Shown: positions 46,465-58,086 of the stretch, piece after piece
Numbering within the stretch: the first letter of the stretch is position 1
Layout of the letters: each line of letters begins with the position of its first letter
Source of the DNA: Neopestalotiopsis rosae
Taxonomy: Eukaryota > Ascomycota > Sordariomycetes > Amphisphaeriales > Sporocadaceae
Reading direction: 5' to 3'
NCBI GenBank assembly: GCA_023078685.1
Contig: JALGAS010000002.1
Coordinates: 7,440,001 to 7,504,000 of the forward strand
DNA: 64,000 bases
Made by a program: the position numbers and the translations under genes
Notes under the pieces: generated by a model
Told to the model about the DNA's origin: nothing
Database searches by the model: none
Seen by the model: the letters and a program-made list of their open reading frames with translations, nothing else

Positions 46465-47971
46465 GCTTCAGACATGGTTGGCCTCGCAGGCAGCCTTGAT
46501 TGATACAGCAGGAAAGGGTAAAGGGTTGGGCTTGTTGTATAAGTCACACGGCGGGAAACCTCCGCGTCGTGGCATTTCTCGAGCTTCAATATGCACTATC
46601 AATGTTGTTTTTCATCAACACAATTGGAGCTTTGCATGTCGTTGATCAAATGGCTGGGAGAGGCGTAACTCTAGAACCTCAATCTTAGCCCTCAGCTGAT
46701 TGAATCATGGCTGACCTTTTGGAAGGACTTGACACCACCGACAAATTCGGCAAATCGAAGCGTGAGCCTTTGGATAGATACCTCGTTAGTGTGGCAATTA
46801 GCAACCATGCAGGCGACAATCTGCGCCTAGTGTTATCTTCAGCAAACATGTAGGCATTTTGAGAATATCGTGAGATGACGCTTCTGGACGGATAGGTATC
46901 AACAATATTGCCGTGTCGAATACAACTTGGGTCTTGATGTGTGCCGGCTGGCAAGAGTAGCATTAGCTCTTGACATACTCAATCGTTCAAGCAGAGGTTT
47001 CCCGCACATGTGCGAGGCCAAGTCAACAGGGAGCATATCGTAAACATCATGCGAGAAAACGAACGTTCTGAGCCGGAGACATCAAGAACAGGTATCAACA
47101 ATTCGTTTGGGCCCGCTTCACTCCGCGAATGAAGCGCCGTCATGTTCACTGGTGAGATCCGGGGCAATGGGCGCCCGGCGCACGCGACTGGGCTGAATCT
47201 TTTATCTCAATGGGCTGCTCAGGAAAACTTCTAGACTGTCTTGGCTGGCGACGGCAAGTTAACGAGCCTAGGGGAAATCAGGAAAGTATATGCGCAGAAC
47301 ACTTCAGTTTTACCAGGAACGGGCATGTCCATGCGACAGCCAAGAACTCTTGATCCAGTGCGGCTGCCGGCAGCGTGGGCTTGGGATCAAGCCTTGTGGC
47401 TCTCATCCATGTTGCGTGTGTATCGTATCGCAAGCTGAAGAGCCCGCTGACGAGTCGCTGTAAGGGGGGGAGATGATGGATACGTGCCTGGATTGGGGGA
47501 TATCTCAATTGGGATCAGCTAATCATGGTCTGACTCGTTAGTCATTCCAGGCCCTGGGGTGCGACCGAGCGCCAGGCCGTTATCAGCAACGCTACCACCT
47601 TGGCAGAGCCCCCCCAGGACGAAACAGCATTGGACGCGCAGCAACGCCGAAATTCTGGCAGCTTGACCAACGTCTGCCAAGATTGATAGCGACCTCTGCC
47701 GTCGCCTGGTTGGAGATTCGGCCGGTTTGCTTGGCGAATATGTGCTTATCTCCCGCCAAGATGCAGAGTCTGACCTGCACGAATTGATAACGACGGGTCC
47801 GGGGTCTTGGGACTTGGAGAGAGGCAATTGATCGTATGGCCAAGGTTATCTATATAATTAACCCCAGGGAATGTCCTGCAGCATCAATGTCTTTCATGGT
47901 CTGCAACCCGCAACTCAACCAATAACCCAATCAACAGCCTGCAGCAGTTCTTTGCAGCATTTCCTGCAACC
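46465..47971. other. Intergenic region (1.5 kb) upstream of the second permease
   Basis: No supported gene. Short frames only. The last 120 bp contain a TATATAATTAA string near 47,850 and a CAACC-rich leader leading into the permease ATG, so a TATA-driven promoter is likely. Confidence 0.45.
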
Positions 47972-49888
47972 ATGGACGCTGAAAAGACCGGCGGCCTCTC
48001 GGCCGTGATGAGCGGCAGCGACAATACATCTGGAGAAGTCATCACCGGTACTCGTGCTCAATACGGAGAGACAGTACGCGGTCTGAGTCCTCGCCATGTT
48101 CAACTCATGGCCATTGGTGGTTCAATTGGAACTGGACTTTGGGTAAGGCCACCGACTATTTGCACCCTTCTCCGCACCTTTACCCCGGAGCGATGACAAA
48201 CGGAATCGAGTGGTGGGCTCCTGCTCCGGGTTGATGACACATAAAAAACATGTAAAGCGACTGGACTGACACTGGATCCCACAATAGGTCGGCATTGGTG
48301 GCGTCCTCAGCAAGGCCGGTCCACTTTCGCTCATTCTGGGGTATACTTTCTGGGGACTTCTCTATATTTGGCCGCTCAACTTGAGCGTGGCGGAGATGTG
48401 CGCGTACCTACCCATCCGTGGTTCGATCTTTGAACTAGCCTCTCGATTTGTCGACCCAGCTCTTGGGTTTGCCATGGGATGGACCTACTTCTTTGCTGGC
48501 GTGATGCTGGTCTGTACCGAATACTCAGCCGTCGCTACCGTCATGCAATATTGGAACGCCGATATCAACCCGGCTGCTTGGATCGCCTTGGCTTTGGGCG
48601 TATGCTTCCTGATGAACGTTGTGGCTGTCAAGTATTACGGAGAGTCTGAGTTCGTCATGGCTTCCACCAAGGTCTTGCTTCTGTTTGGACTCTGCATGGT
48701 TACACTAGTGACCATGTGCGGTGGAAACCCTCAGCACGATGCCTATGGCTTCCGCAATTGGGGAAACGGAAACGCCATGCATGAGTATTATACTACTGGG
48801 GACACTGGACGCTTTCTTGGTTGGTTCAAGGTGGTCATCTACGCCGCGTTCACGATTGCTGGCCCGGATAGTATGTGTTTGATCATATCTTCCCGACAAA
48901 AATTCGACGCTAACGGAAGTCAATAGTGATTGCCCTTGCCGCTGGCGAGATTCAAAACCCTCGCCGAACGATCCCACGCGTCGCCAAGCTCATCTTCTAC
49001 CGTCTCGTCGGCTTCTACGTTGTTGGAGTACTCTGTGTCGGCATCATCTGCTCCTCGCGCGACCCCACTCTCCTTGGCGCCATCGAAAATAGCGAGCCTG
49101 GCGCTGCTGCATCCCCATGGGTTGTTGGCATCAAGAACCTCGGCATTGGTGTTCTCCCCGACTTGGTCAACGCCCTGATTCTCATCTCGGGACTCTCCTG
49201 CGGCAACGCGTACCTTTACTCCTCATCACGAACTCTTTACGGTCTCGCAAAGGGTAAGTCAAAGTTCGCTCACTAGAAGTGCACAAGTTTCTAACTCTGC
49301 CTAGACGGTCAAGCCCCCAAGATTTTCATGAAGTGTACCAAGTCCGGTGTCCCGATCTGGTCAGTTGTCGCCGTGTCGGTAATCTCCTGCATTACTTTCC
49401 TCGTGTCGTCCAACGCCGCCGTCGAGGTCTTTTACTGGTTCGTTGACCTGACGACCACTGCCTTGATCATGACCTATACTATGATGTTGGTGGCCTTCCT
49501 GGGATTCTACCGTGCACGTACCGTTCAGGGCATGGATCCAGCAACGCTCCCTTACCGCGCACCGTGGAACCCTTGGGCCGCGTACCTGGCGTTGCTGCTC
49601 GGTATTCTTGCCCTGATTTTCGTCGGCTACAGCACTTTCGTTCCCTTCGACACGCGTAGCTTTATCACCGCCTACTTCGGATTTGCTTTCGGCATTTTCA
49701 TGTACATTGTCTGGAAGGTCGCCAAGCGGACCAGCCTGGTCAAGCCCGCTGAGGCTGACTTGACTAGTGGCAAGGCCGAGGTTGATGCCGAATGTCGACA
49801 CTGGGAGGAGGGAGGTATTGAGGAGATTGAGAAGGAGAGACTTGCCCAGATGAACTTTGCTCGGCGATGCTGGGAGCGCATGTGGTAA
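47972..49888 (+). CDS. Amino-acid permease (YAT family)
   Basis: 554-aa plasma-membrane amino-acid transporter with about twelve membrane segments. Four exons (47972-48142, 48288-48870, 48927-49253, 49305-49888), all joins keep the frame. Hallmarks: LMAIGGSIGTGLWVGIG at the first helix (residues about 46-62), GGNPQHDAYGFRNW in the mid loop, and a soluble charged C-terminal tail of about 40 residues with GIEEIEKERLAQ. The first intron (145 bp) is long for this locus. The protein is a paralogue of the permease at 15,685-17,544. It lies tail to tail with a Gfo/Idh/MocA dehydrogenase, which may be coincidence. Substrate specificity cannot be read from sequence. Confidence 0.93.
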
Positions 49889-50374
49889 ACCCCAATATGT
49901 CTTGCTCCAAATGATCAAGAGGAGGTGCTCCTAGGATCGAGTATCTGGTTAGAATGTGAAGATACCCCGATAGAACTTTGTATCATTCTTGAGGATGACT
50001 AGTAATGCTGGAAATGAATAATATGATCTTGATGTCAAATACATGTGAAAGTATTATTCATTATGGTTTCCGTTTTTTTTTTTTTTTTACAACTATACTA
50101 CATATGAAGATTTTTACAGGAGCAGTTTCTGACGGATTTCCAATAAATCTCAAGATCCACCCACTCCACAAAATTGTTCAGAAACCATGCCCACATGATG
50201 GGGGGACTTCTACCCAGGTGCTTTGAGGTAGGCTTCATTAGGTTGAAGATCTGGAATCGTGCTTTCCATTATCTGGTGGTAAAATCATTGTCATATGTAG
50301 GCAGATGATCTTGGCGAAACTGAGCGGTTGCATCTTTGAAATCATTATTAGTTTTATTTGTCGCCTATCTATTT
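49889..50374. terminator. Convergent 3' region with a T16 run
   Basis: Separates the 3' ends of the permease and the dehydrogenase. A run of 16 T at 50,073-50,088 is the main feature and could belong to the transcription end of either gene. AATAAA-like CAATAAATC occurs at 50,139. Confidence 0.45.
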
Positions 50375-51506
50375 CTATAGTTTCGCGCCTTCAATGCGGC
50401 GACCAGTCTCGTCGAAGTTGATCTTCTTTCCAGAGTTCAGACTCTCCTGCAATGCGCAGCCGATCTTGACGGCCTGGACGGCTCCGGTCAGCTTGAATGG
50501 CAGACGGGTATTGTCCAGACAAGCAGCGGTGAACTCATTAGCCTCGGTGACAAAAGCATACTCGAAGCGGCCGTAGTAGTCGGAGGGAATCTCACGGCGG
50601 ATGCCACGAGGCTCGTGCATTTCGACGAGACTGCCAATGGGATTCGCGTTGACGGTCAGCTTGCCGTCAGTGCCGATAATCTCGGTCATGTCGTGCTGAC
50701 CAGCAGCCATCATGCGGCTACTGTAAAAGTAAGCGATCTTGCCGCCCCAGAACTCGACGACGCCCACACCATTGTCGACGTCCTTGTGCTTGCGCAGGTC
50801 TGGCTGCACTGCTGTAATGCCCATGGCCACGACGCTCTTGACGACCGAGTCCTGACCGAAATACCAAAGCGCCAAATCAATATCATGAATGTTGCAATCG
50901 ACAAAAATGCCACCGCTGAACTCGGCGTATGCGACGAAGAAGCCCGAAGGGTCCAACTTGTCACAAGTCTGTGACCGGAACACTGAAGGTCTGCCGATAG
51001 TGCCAGCATCCATACGTTCGAATGCATTTCTGTACGACTGGTCAAAGCGCCGCGAAAATCCACACATGACCTTGAGATGTGGCTTTTCCATAGCCGCATC
51101 TACTACCGATTGCGACTGGGAACGGATGACATGGTTAGTTTCTGTGATTCACCATGAAGTTCGTTCGAAAGGGAACACTCACAATCTCGACACTTGTGCT
51201 AAGGGGCTTCTCGCACAGAACGTGCTTGTTTGCATTAATGGCCTTGATAGCCTGCTCTGCATGTGCTGTGGTGACAGAGGCCACGACGACGGCCTCAAGG
51301 CCTTCGTGCTTCAGCATCTCGTCATAGTCGGTGTAGACCTTGACACCGGGCAGTTCTGTGGCTGCCCACGTCGCTTCCTTGGGGTCTGGCGTGAAGGCGG
51401 CGACGAGGTCAGCCCGAGGTGTGCGGTTCTGGAAGTTGAGGGCGTGCCGGGCGCCCATGCGGCCCAGACCGGCAATGCCTACTTTAAGCTTGCGGATGGG
51501 TGCCAT
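50375..51506 (-). CDS. Gfo/Idh/MocA-family NAD(P)-dependent dehydrogenase
   Basis: 354-aa cytosolic oxidoreductase, two exons (complement of 50375-51115 and 51183-51506). The N-terminal Rossmann motif is GIAGLGRMGARH (about residues 10-21). The family CEKPLS signature is at about 97-102, and the catalytic-helix segment GGIFVDCNIHDIDLALWYFG supplies the Asp and His that act with it. The closest layout is that of myo-inositol 2-dehydrogenases and related sugar dehydrogenases. The substrate is probably a polyol, sugar or sugar acid. No targeting signal is seen. The gene points toward the permease at its 3' end; its promoter opens into a long intergenic stretch. Family certain, substrate unknown. 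Confidence 0.92.
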
Positions 51507-54500
51507 TGTGATGATGTGTCGACGGATGATTCGTCTCTGGGGCTTCAGACTTTGTGTAAATGGTTCGACTTCTGGCTCTCAAATGATGCAAGGCACAGGA
51601 GTTGACTTGATGATTCGATGACAGCGCACATGAGACCCTCTCCCAACGACTGTGCGATCCCGCATTATATATGGAGGTTTTTCACTCCTTTCCGTCCATG
51701 CCGCGAGTGGTCTTGCATCGTGACCGACTGCACAGAGTTGGGCCATTGCCTCTTCCGCCGTGGTAGGAAGGTTACCACAATGCTGTGTACGCGGATTTCG
51801 AAAAGCTAATGCATTCTATCTCTTGCGGCGGACGCAGTAAAGGCGATCGTGGTCGGGCGAAATTGCCAAATTTGCAATCGAGGGCAAGAGGCTAACTGAA
51901 CAGGTAACCTTCGGCGGGCTATTGAGATGGCTGATTGGCATCTCTCAGCCTCCAGGTCCCACTTCCCCGGTTGTTTCCCCTCTTAAACTAATCTGACTCT
52001 GGGGAACTGCGTCAGTGCCACGGGGACCAGCGAGTCAACTGTTGGTCCGGTCCTATTATTATTTTCTTGGCTGGAACCTGCAGTACATCATGTGAGAACG
52101 GATCTCTATCGCGAATCTCCTCATCAAGAGTCAGGCTCTATTCTGGAAAGTCCAAATTTCCCGATACTTCGCGTGGAGTAAGTCAGGCCGAAAGAGCCAC
52201 CTACCAGATCATTGCCAATAATACAGTCTTAGCCGATATATACTATATACCAATGGCTTTATATATTTGAAAGCCTGTCCATATTTTGGTCTGAGCTGGA
52301 GATTCCCGGTTAGGTCTTGTTTTCCAGCTGATTGTCTGTTTTAGGCGGTTTTCACCCAGTAGACGGGTCCGATCAGAAGTCCGACCAACGAGTCTCCCGA
52401 TCCCAGTCCTTCATTGGTGATACAATCATGCCGCCTCGCATTCGGACGGGATGGTGGGTGCTTGTTTCCGCGCTTGATGCCGCACGGTCAATTGCTCGAT
52501 CGCAACTACTTCAGCATTATGAAAGACGGGATTTGACCAGCATCTGTGCCTGGTAGCTCAGAACCAGATGCAACAGCAAGACTCTGAGATGCTACCGCAT
52601 GCGCCATGATACTCTCGAATCGAGAATCTCACCATTGGATTGCAGAGACCGTGGACTCGGTTGATGTCGGACCTCCGGAATTCTTCGAAATGCTTTCAGA
52701 GGGGGGGAAATAGAGACTCGAAGTTTTTACCTCCCGTGAATCCCAGAGCGCCAGTGGGTACATTAGCGCCACCCCGCCCGTAGTCTTGATATTCACGGCA
52801 GGAATCTCCTGGACAACCGTTGGCTTTCTTGTGCAGACTGACTTGTATGAACAAGTGCAGAATGATCAGTCTTTGCCGTAGGTGCTCCTGTTTCTTGGTC
52901 CGCCGAGATCGAAGTGTGACCGAGAACCTCGTATGACAGGTCGTATCGCGCTGCCACCAATCAAGTAGTCAATTCACCTGCATCTTCCTGGAAAGCTCCA
53001 ATTCGGATGCCGCCAAACCGAGCCTACAGCAAACGGTGTACACCGATAATCGCTATCGTCATCGCCGGAGACCTGCATCCCTGGGAAGAAGAGAAGCATT
53101 GCAATGTACTGCATAACTCGAAGCGATTTTTAGGGAACTCGTCCGCGAGGAAAAGTCTTGCGCTCGAATATGGGTGCGCCTGCCAAAAAGGCGCCCGCAA
53201 CACTGGATTGTCGCACAAGGCGCATCAGTAACAAATTGCCGATCCGCAGCAGGAGGTGCACCACCACGAAGCCAACAGTTCATAACGACTCTTCTCAAGA
53301 CTTTCGGAGTATAGAGAATGGCTTGAACACCTCATTACGAACCAATGCCATCATTATCTTTTTATTTTTCCCTCGGGGAAGAAAAAAAGTCAAACGAGAG
53401 TCGCAATTTGCACGACTTTGTGCTTCAAATTAGGGGGAGAAACTGATTCGCATCAATCGAGGCTGGAGGGCTACGGGCAACTATGAGAACCAAGCAGCAG
53501 CTGTCGCTGCCCATCAACAACGTTGAGCAGCGAAAACATCGGTACACTGACGTCACTCGCATCAGTTATGCTTCTGGAGCTTCAGAGCGCCTTCTCTGGT
53601 CTGCAGACAGACCATCTCGTGTGACTACGTCAGATGCGATAGTGACTTCGTAAACCAGAGCGGTTTGCGTGTCTGGACTTTCGGCTTTCTTGCCCAGATC
53701 TGCCATGATTTACGCAGCAAGTGCTGGTTTGTATCGAACAGATTTCCATGAACTTTTCTTACTACGGGATATTCATTGAGCCGTATGCCTTGTTTTTTGT
53801 TAGGCTTGGGTTACGGAAGTCTGGGTATGCATGTAAAAACCTTTGGTAGGCAGACTTGACTGAGAAACATTGGGCAATACCACGGTCTTCGCGAAGCTAT
53901 GGGCGCCAAGTAATGCTCGCTATCAAGTCGCCATCATTATGCCTCAACCACTTTCCAGTGCAAGAAAGGTCAATCACTATTGGGACACAAAGCTTGATGG
54001 ATCAGCGGAGACATCCAGGAGAATCGTGGCAATATTCCCAGGAAACTATTGATCTAAATAAGCTGGGCATGTCATGGATAGTATCTCCAATCTCGCCAGT
54101 ATCAGAGGGCCGTTTAACCACTCAGACCTGTATAACGACTTTATCCATCTAACCATCAAGAACATTGATCCAGAGACTGTCCAATGCTATTCGCATGGGG
54201 CTCCTCGAAGTGGTACAACTTCGGCCAAGATAGTTGTCTTTCGATGATCGCATCAGAAATCCGCGGGTTGCTGAAACCCGCTTTATTGATTTGTTCATGT
54301 CCATGTCATAGATTACGGGTTCGGCCATTTGTGGAAGCAGAATGCTTATGTGTGTCCAGGGAAATATTCGTCCTGGTCAGTAGTCAAGGATTTCTTCTCT
54401 ACTAGAGGTACCAACTTAAGGAGGCATTCTGTCTCCGGAGCTCTGAGAATAATATATGTGATGACCGGCGACGATCGTTTGTGGTACCTGATACCAGCTT

Positions 54501-54745
54501 GATATGCCGCGTGGATCCGAAAGACACGACGAAGACATGATGCAATATACCAAATATTTGCTATATTGCTACTGAATAGCACCATATAACCACACGCAAT
54601 ATTATAGAAAATTACTTGAAGCATATACATCGAGGGAAAAAAAAGACAAGGTGTTACGAACTTCAATGTAAAAACGATGGGACAAGTCATACGAGGGCAA
54701 AAAGAAGGTCGAGATATCTCAGTAACTGAGATGCATCGGGAATTG
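51507..54745. other. Intergenic region (3.2 kb) with a possible gene relic
   Basis: No intact gene supported. At 53,870-54,247 (+) one reading frame stays open for about 126 codons apart from two stop codons at about 54,050 and 54,059, with protein-like composition on both sides; this could be a decayed gene or chance. The left end (about 51,507-51,680) holds the dehydrogenase promoter with a TATATATGG string near 51,667. Confidence 0.4.
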
Positions 54746-54818
54746 AGCCCAATGCGGGGGTCGAACCCGCAGCCTTGAGATTAAGAGTCTCACGCTCTAC
54801 CGATTGAGCTAACCGGGC
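54746..54818 (-). tRNA. tRNA-Lys (anticodon CTT)
   Basis: 73-nt cloverleaf, no intron. The 7-bp acceptor stem pairs GCCCGGT with ATTGGGC (two G.T pairs). The D arm contains TAGCTCAATCGGTAGAGC (A box), the anticodon stem TGAGA/TCTCA encloses the loop CTCTTAA, so the anticodon is CTT, reading AAG lysine codons. The T arm has the GGTTCGACCCC B box. A T5 run about 43 nt downstream could end RNA polymerase III transcription. Confidence 0.97.
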
Positions 54819-55767
54819 TGTGAAGATCTCAACGCTTGTTGTTGAAAAGCCGTGGCTCTATTGTGCATCATGATCGTGAAAATTTTCTTTGCCCGAGTCA
54901 TAACGGATTGGTCAGGAGTGGGTCAATCAGTCCCGGGCAGTCAAGTGGACGAGGCGGGGCTCGACGTTGGCTATCTGACGGGGCCAGATGGCGTGGGAAC
55001 AGGCGACGGTAAACGGCAAGAGAGTTCGAGAAGCGAGCAAACGAGTACAGCCGAAAGACCTGAACAGAAGGAGGTTGGTCCGGGGGAGAAACAGGAACTT
55101 CGGATTGGACTTTCGGGGCGGTACAAATGCTCAGGAGGTGCCTGCGCTAAAACGGTGCATGGTATGACCAACACCTAAACCGTGGGTCTAGCTTGTCTGG
55201 GTACAAAAGTCGCACAATGAAATTGGGCCTTGAGGCAAAGATGATGCGGAATTAGACACCTTGGCGCTGAATAAGATAATTTAACGTTCCTCAATTTCTT
55301 TCTAATTCAATTCTTATAGTACGAACTATTATATCAATGAAATCGACCAAATCGATTGTCGAACCATTCCTCATCAGAATATCCAAACCGTAGTTAGAAA
55401 GTCAAGTTTGAGATCATTCTAAAAGGTCCCCAATTTTACATACCGGGTACATACTGTTACTACCGGGCGACAGCTTTAACCCTATGATCTGTGATGCAGT
55501 CACAACAAGACTCAACAACGCCCTACCGTTGGACTTGATCTGATTTCAAGCTTCTTCATGACTTTGAACCCCGAGAACAAAGGACACTGCCGATTATGTC
55601 ATATCAGAATCACTATTTCTGACAATTACAATGAGCAACTTATTACTTCTCTTCTTGTAATGATTAAAATTAAACCTCTACAACCTGGTCGCCGTCTCTT
55701 TTACATCTTCTCACACAGGCGAAGGCACTCATTGAAGGATAGATATACGTCGTGTACTGCTACCGCA
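54819..55767. other. Intergenic region between tRNA-Lys and Zn2Cys6 regulator
   Basis: About 950 bp, AT-rich in its right half. No gene supported; a 108-codon frame at 54,852-55,178 has low-complexity Gly/Glu composition and no domain. Confidence 0.4.
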
Positions 55768-57497
55768 CTACAGAAATAGCCAAGACGTGTCCATTGATGA
55801 TAAAAGTTCCATCCAATGGCAGGTCCCCAGCTGTCGAGAACAAACCCGATGTTCCGCTCCATCTACATTAGTCCATAGAATAGTCAAGACACGAGCTGCA
55901 GTCTTGGCATTGGTGAAAAGATTACTATGCCAGATCTTGTCGAGCGTCGTAAGAACCCATTCTCTATGTTGAGGAAGAGCGCACCCGGCGCCAGCAATGA
56001 AAAGCGGCCATAGCAGGAATCTTATCATGTGACTGTCGGACTCCCAGTCCTTCAATGCGGCAATGAGCTGCTCTACCAAGACAGTTGTGGAGGCTGCATG
56101 TCCACTTAGCTGGTAGAGGACGTACGACGTGTAGATCGCAGCCGAGAGTTTCCAGATGAGACTCAGCCGTACAATGTCCTCCCGTGAAATCGGGATTTGC
56201 GTGCAGGAGGACTCCATGACTTGATTGGTCCATTCCCCGATATCGAAGCTGGTGATATATTCAAGCGTCGTGCTAACTAGCTCTGCTGGCGACTGGTAAG
56301 GGAAACCCGCAGTTGCTGGTTCGTGGTCCGTCCAGGCTCGCCACTGCGAAGTCACTGTCTCAACTGCAACAAGAATCCATTTTGGACATCCTAGAGCAGC
56401 TAGTGACGAGAGGTCATCTCCACGGCTTGTAGCTAGTCGTGCAGCCAGAGGTGATGATAGAAATCCGCGTTGCACAAATGTAGATCCGAGGACATCAAAT
56501 CTATCAGAAGTTTCAGCCTGATAAGAAGAGAGAAAAAGATCATTACGACCCAAATATCATCTAAGAAAAACAGACCTACATGACAAGTTCTCGGAGAATT
56601 ATCTGAACAATATGTGGACAAGTACTGTTATTGGCTCTTTGAGCGTCGGCGACTTTTTTAGCCCCTTCGAGATGAACCGTCCAAGATACCTCATCTCCAT
56701 CATATAGCTCCAGGAGCATTAGGACAATAATCGTTGCCAATATCAAAGTTTCTGTTCCCGGTCGAAATTGTGCCAGATCGTTAGAGAGATGGCACAAAGT
56801 TCTTTGCTTATATACCAAGGAGCGATTCGTCATCTGACGGGTTATATAATCGCAGGGGCTGTTGACGGTTTTCATCAAGGCTGCTTGACTTGCTCGACTA
56901 TGTGAGACGTGGCAAGCAGCGACTGCGAGGATGGCGTTCTCTATAGCTTTGGACTCGTGGACAAGTGGGATTAAATCTCGGTAAGGGTTCCAAGTACTGA
57001 CCATCATGATACGTGAGCAGATATTGTGGTCGTCTGCGCGTCTGGTAAGCATAAATCGGCATAAATTAATGCAGACACATCGCATCTCACTTACAGTACA
57101 TGATAAGCTCTCTCGAATCATGATCGAGGTCCTGAAATATGGGGTCCGCGAGAGCTCTGGGCATCGATGGTACAGGCATGACCATGGTCGAGAACGCGTC
57201 GGGTACTGTGGCTTGAAGAGGTCCATGCATTGCGAGCAAGCCGCCGTCCGGTCCGACAACTCGGCTGACGAATCTCGACACCTGTTGTGGTTTATTATTG
57301 CGCATCGGAGGTTGTCGGGGAGAAGGCAGCTCGAAGGTTCTGCCCTCCATGCGTCCCCGGCTAGCAATACCTCCCACCCAAGTGACTAGATCGGTATAGC
57401 CAAGACACTCGGCACCCATAATCTGGCATTTTGCACAGTGTGGAAATGCTCCATCGCATTTCAATCGTCGTCGTCGGCAGTTCCAGCACTTCTGCAT
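55768..57497 (-). CDS. Zn2Cys6 transcription factor
   Basis: 529-aa fungal regulator from three exons (complement of 55768-56500, 56580-57033, 57095-57497). The Zn2Cys6 cluster opens the protein: Cys4, 7, 14, 21, 24 and 31 with basic RRRRLK between them, and no coiled-coil linker follows. The WVGGIASRGRM segment and the downstream helical region (YYDHNICSRIM, NPYRDLIPLV, AILAVAACH, FDVLGSTF) fit the fungal_trans_2 type. Splice choice: at intron 1 the second CAG (57,034-57,036 side) restores the frame; at intron 2 the ATAG before FDVLGS does, whereas the earlier CAG does not. It is transcribed away from an MFS exporter across a 589-bp promoter, a layout often seen when the regulator controls the exporter. 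Confidence 0.88.
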
Positions 57498-58086
57498 CGA
57501 TCCAATTTTTGGTAAGTGAGTGGATGAATGATTGGCAGCGTTGACATGAAGAGCAGTCCTGCAAATTCCGTAATGACCGTCTCGCGCCTTTTCTCTTCCC
57601 TCAATTGCAAGTCTAAACTAGCCAAAGGTTGGCGCCATTGGTCAGGCTCGTAGAGATCAGTGGGTCGAATGCGTCTTGGCTGCCATTTCGAGCTACCTGC
57701 ATTGGTACCCGCAATGGCCGACCAGTCAACGGCCAAGGAACAGCGATTCATTATCGGAAGAGTATACGAATGCCTCATCCTGGCTACCAAGTGACAAACG
57801 TATGTTGCGCTGTTCGTAAGTAGATCGGTGGTAGATTTGCAACAATAAGTGATTAATCGACATCATCCCAATATTCGATGGTGGGGTCTCGATCAAAGTA
57901 CGTATTATAAAGAGAGGGTGGCCAGCCAGCAGAAGTAGAACACTATGGGTTACCCACGTTGTCGTGTTGCTCTTCTTTTCTCGAATGAAATCAATCGATC
58001 TTTAGCATTCTTCTCCTGGACGTGAGCGCACAAAATCATTCACAAGTATATTATTGACACTTTCCGGTTTGTGGCCTATTTCAACT
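57498..58086. promoter_or_regulatory. Divergent promoter between Zn2Cys6 regulator and MFS exporter
   Basis: 589 bp containing both promoters. CCG-N6-CCG at 57,568-57,579 is a direct repeat of the triplet recognised by many Zn2Cys6 proteins, close to the regulator's own start, so autoregulation is possible. A TATTATAAAGAG string near 57,905 could act as TATA element for the exporter, about 180 bp before its ATG. Confidence 0.4.
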
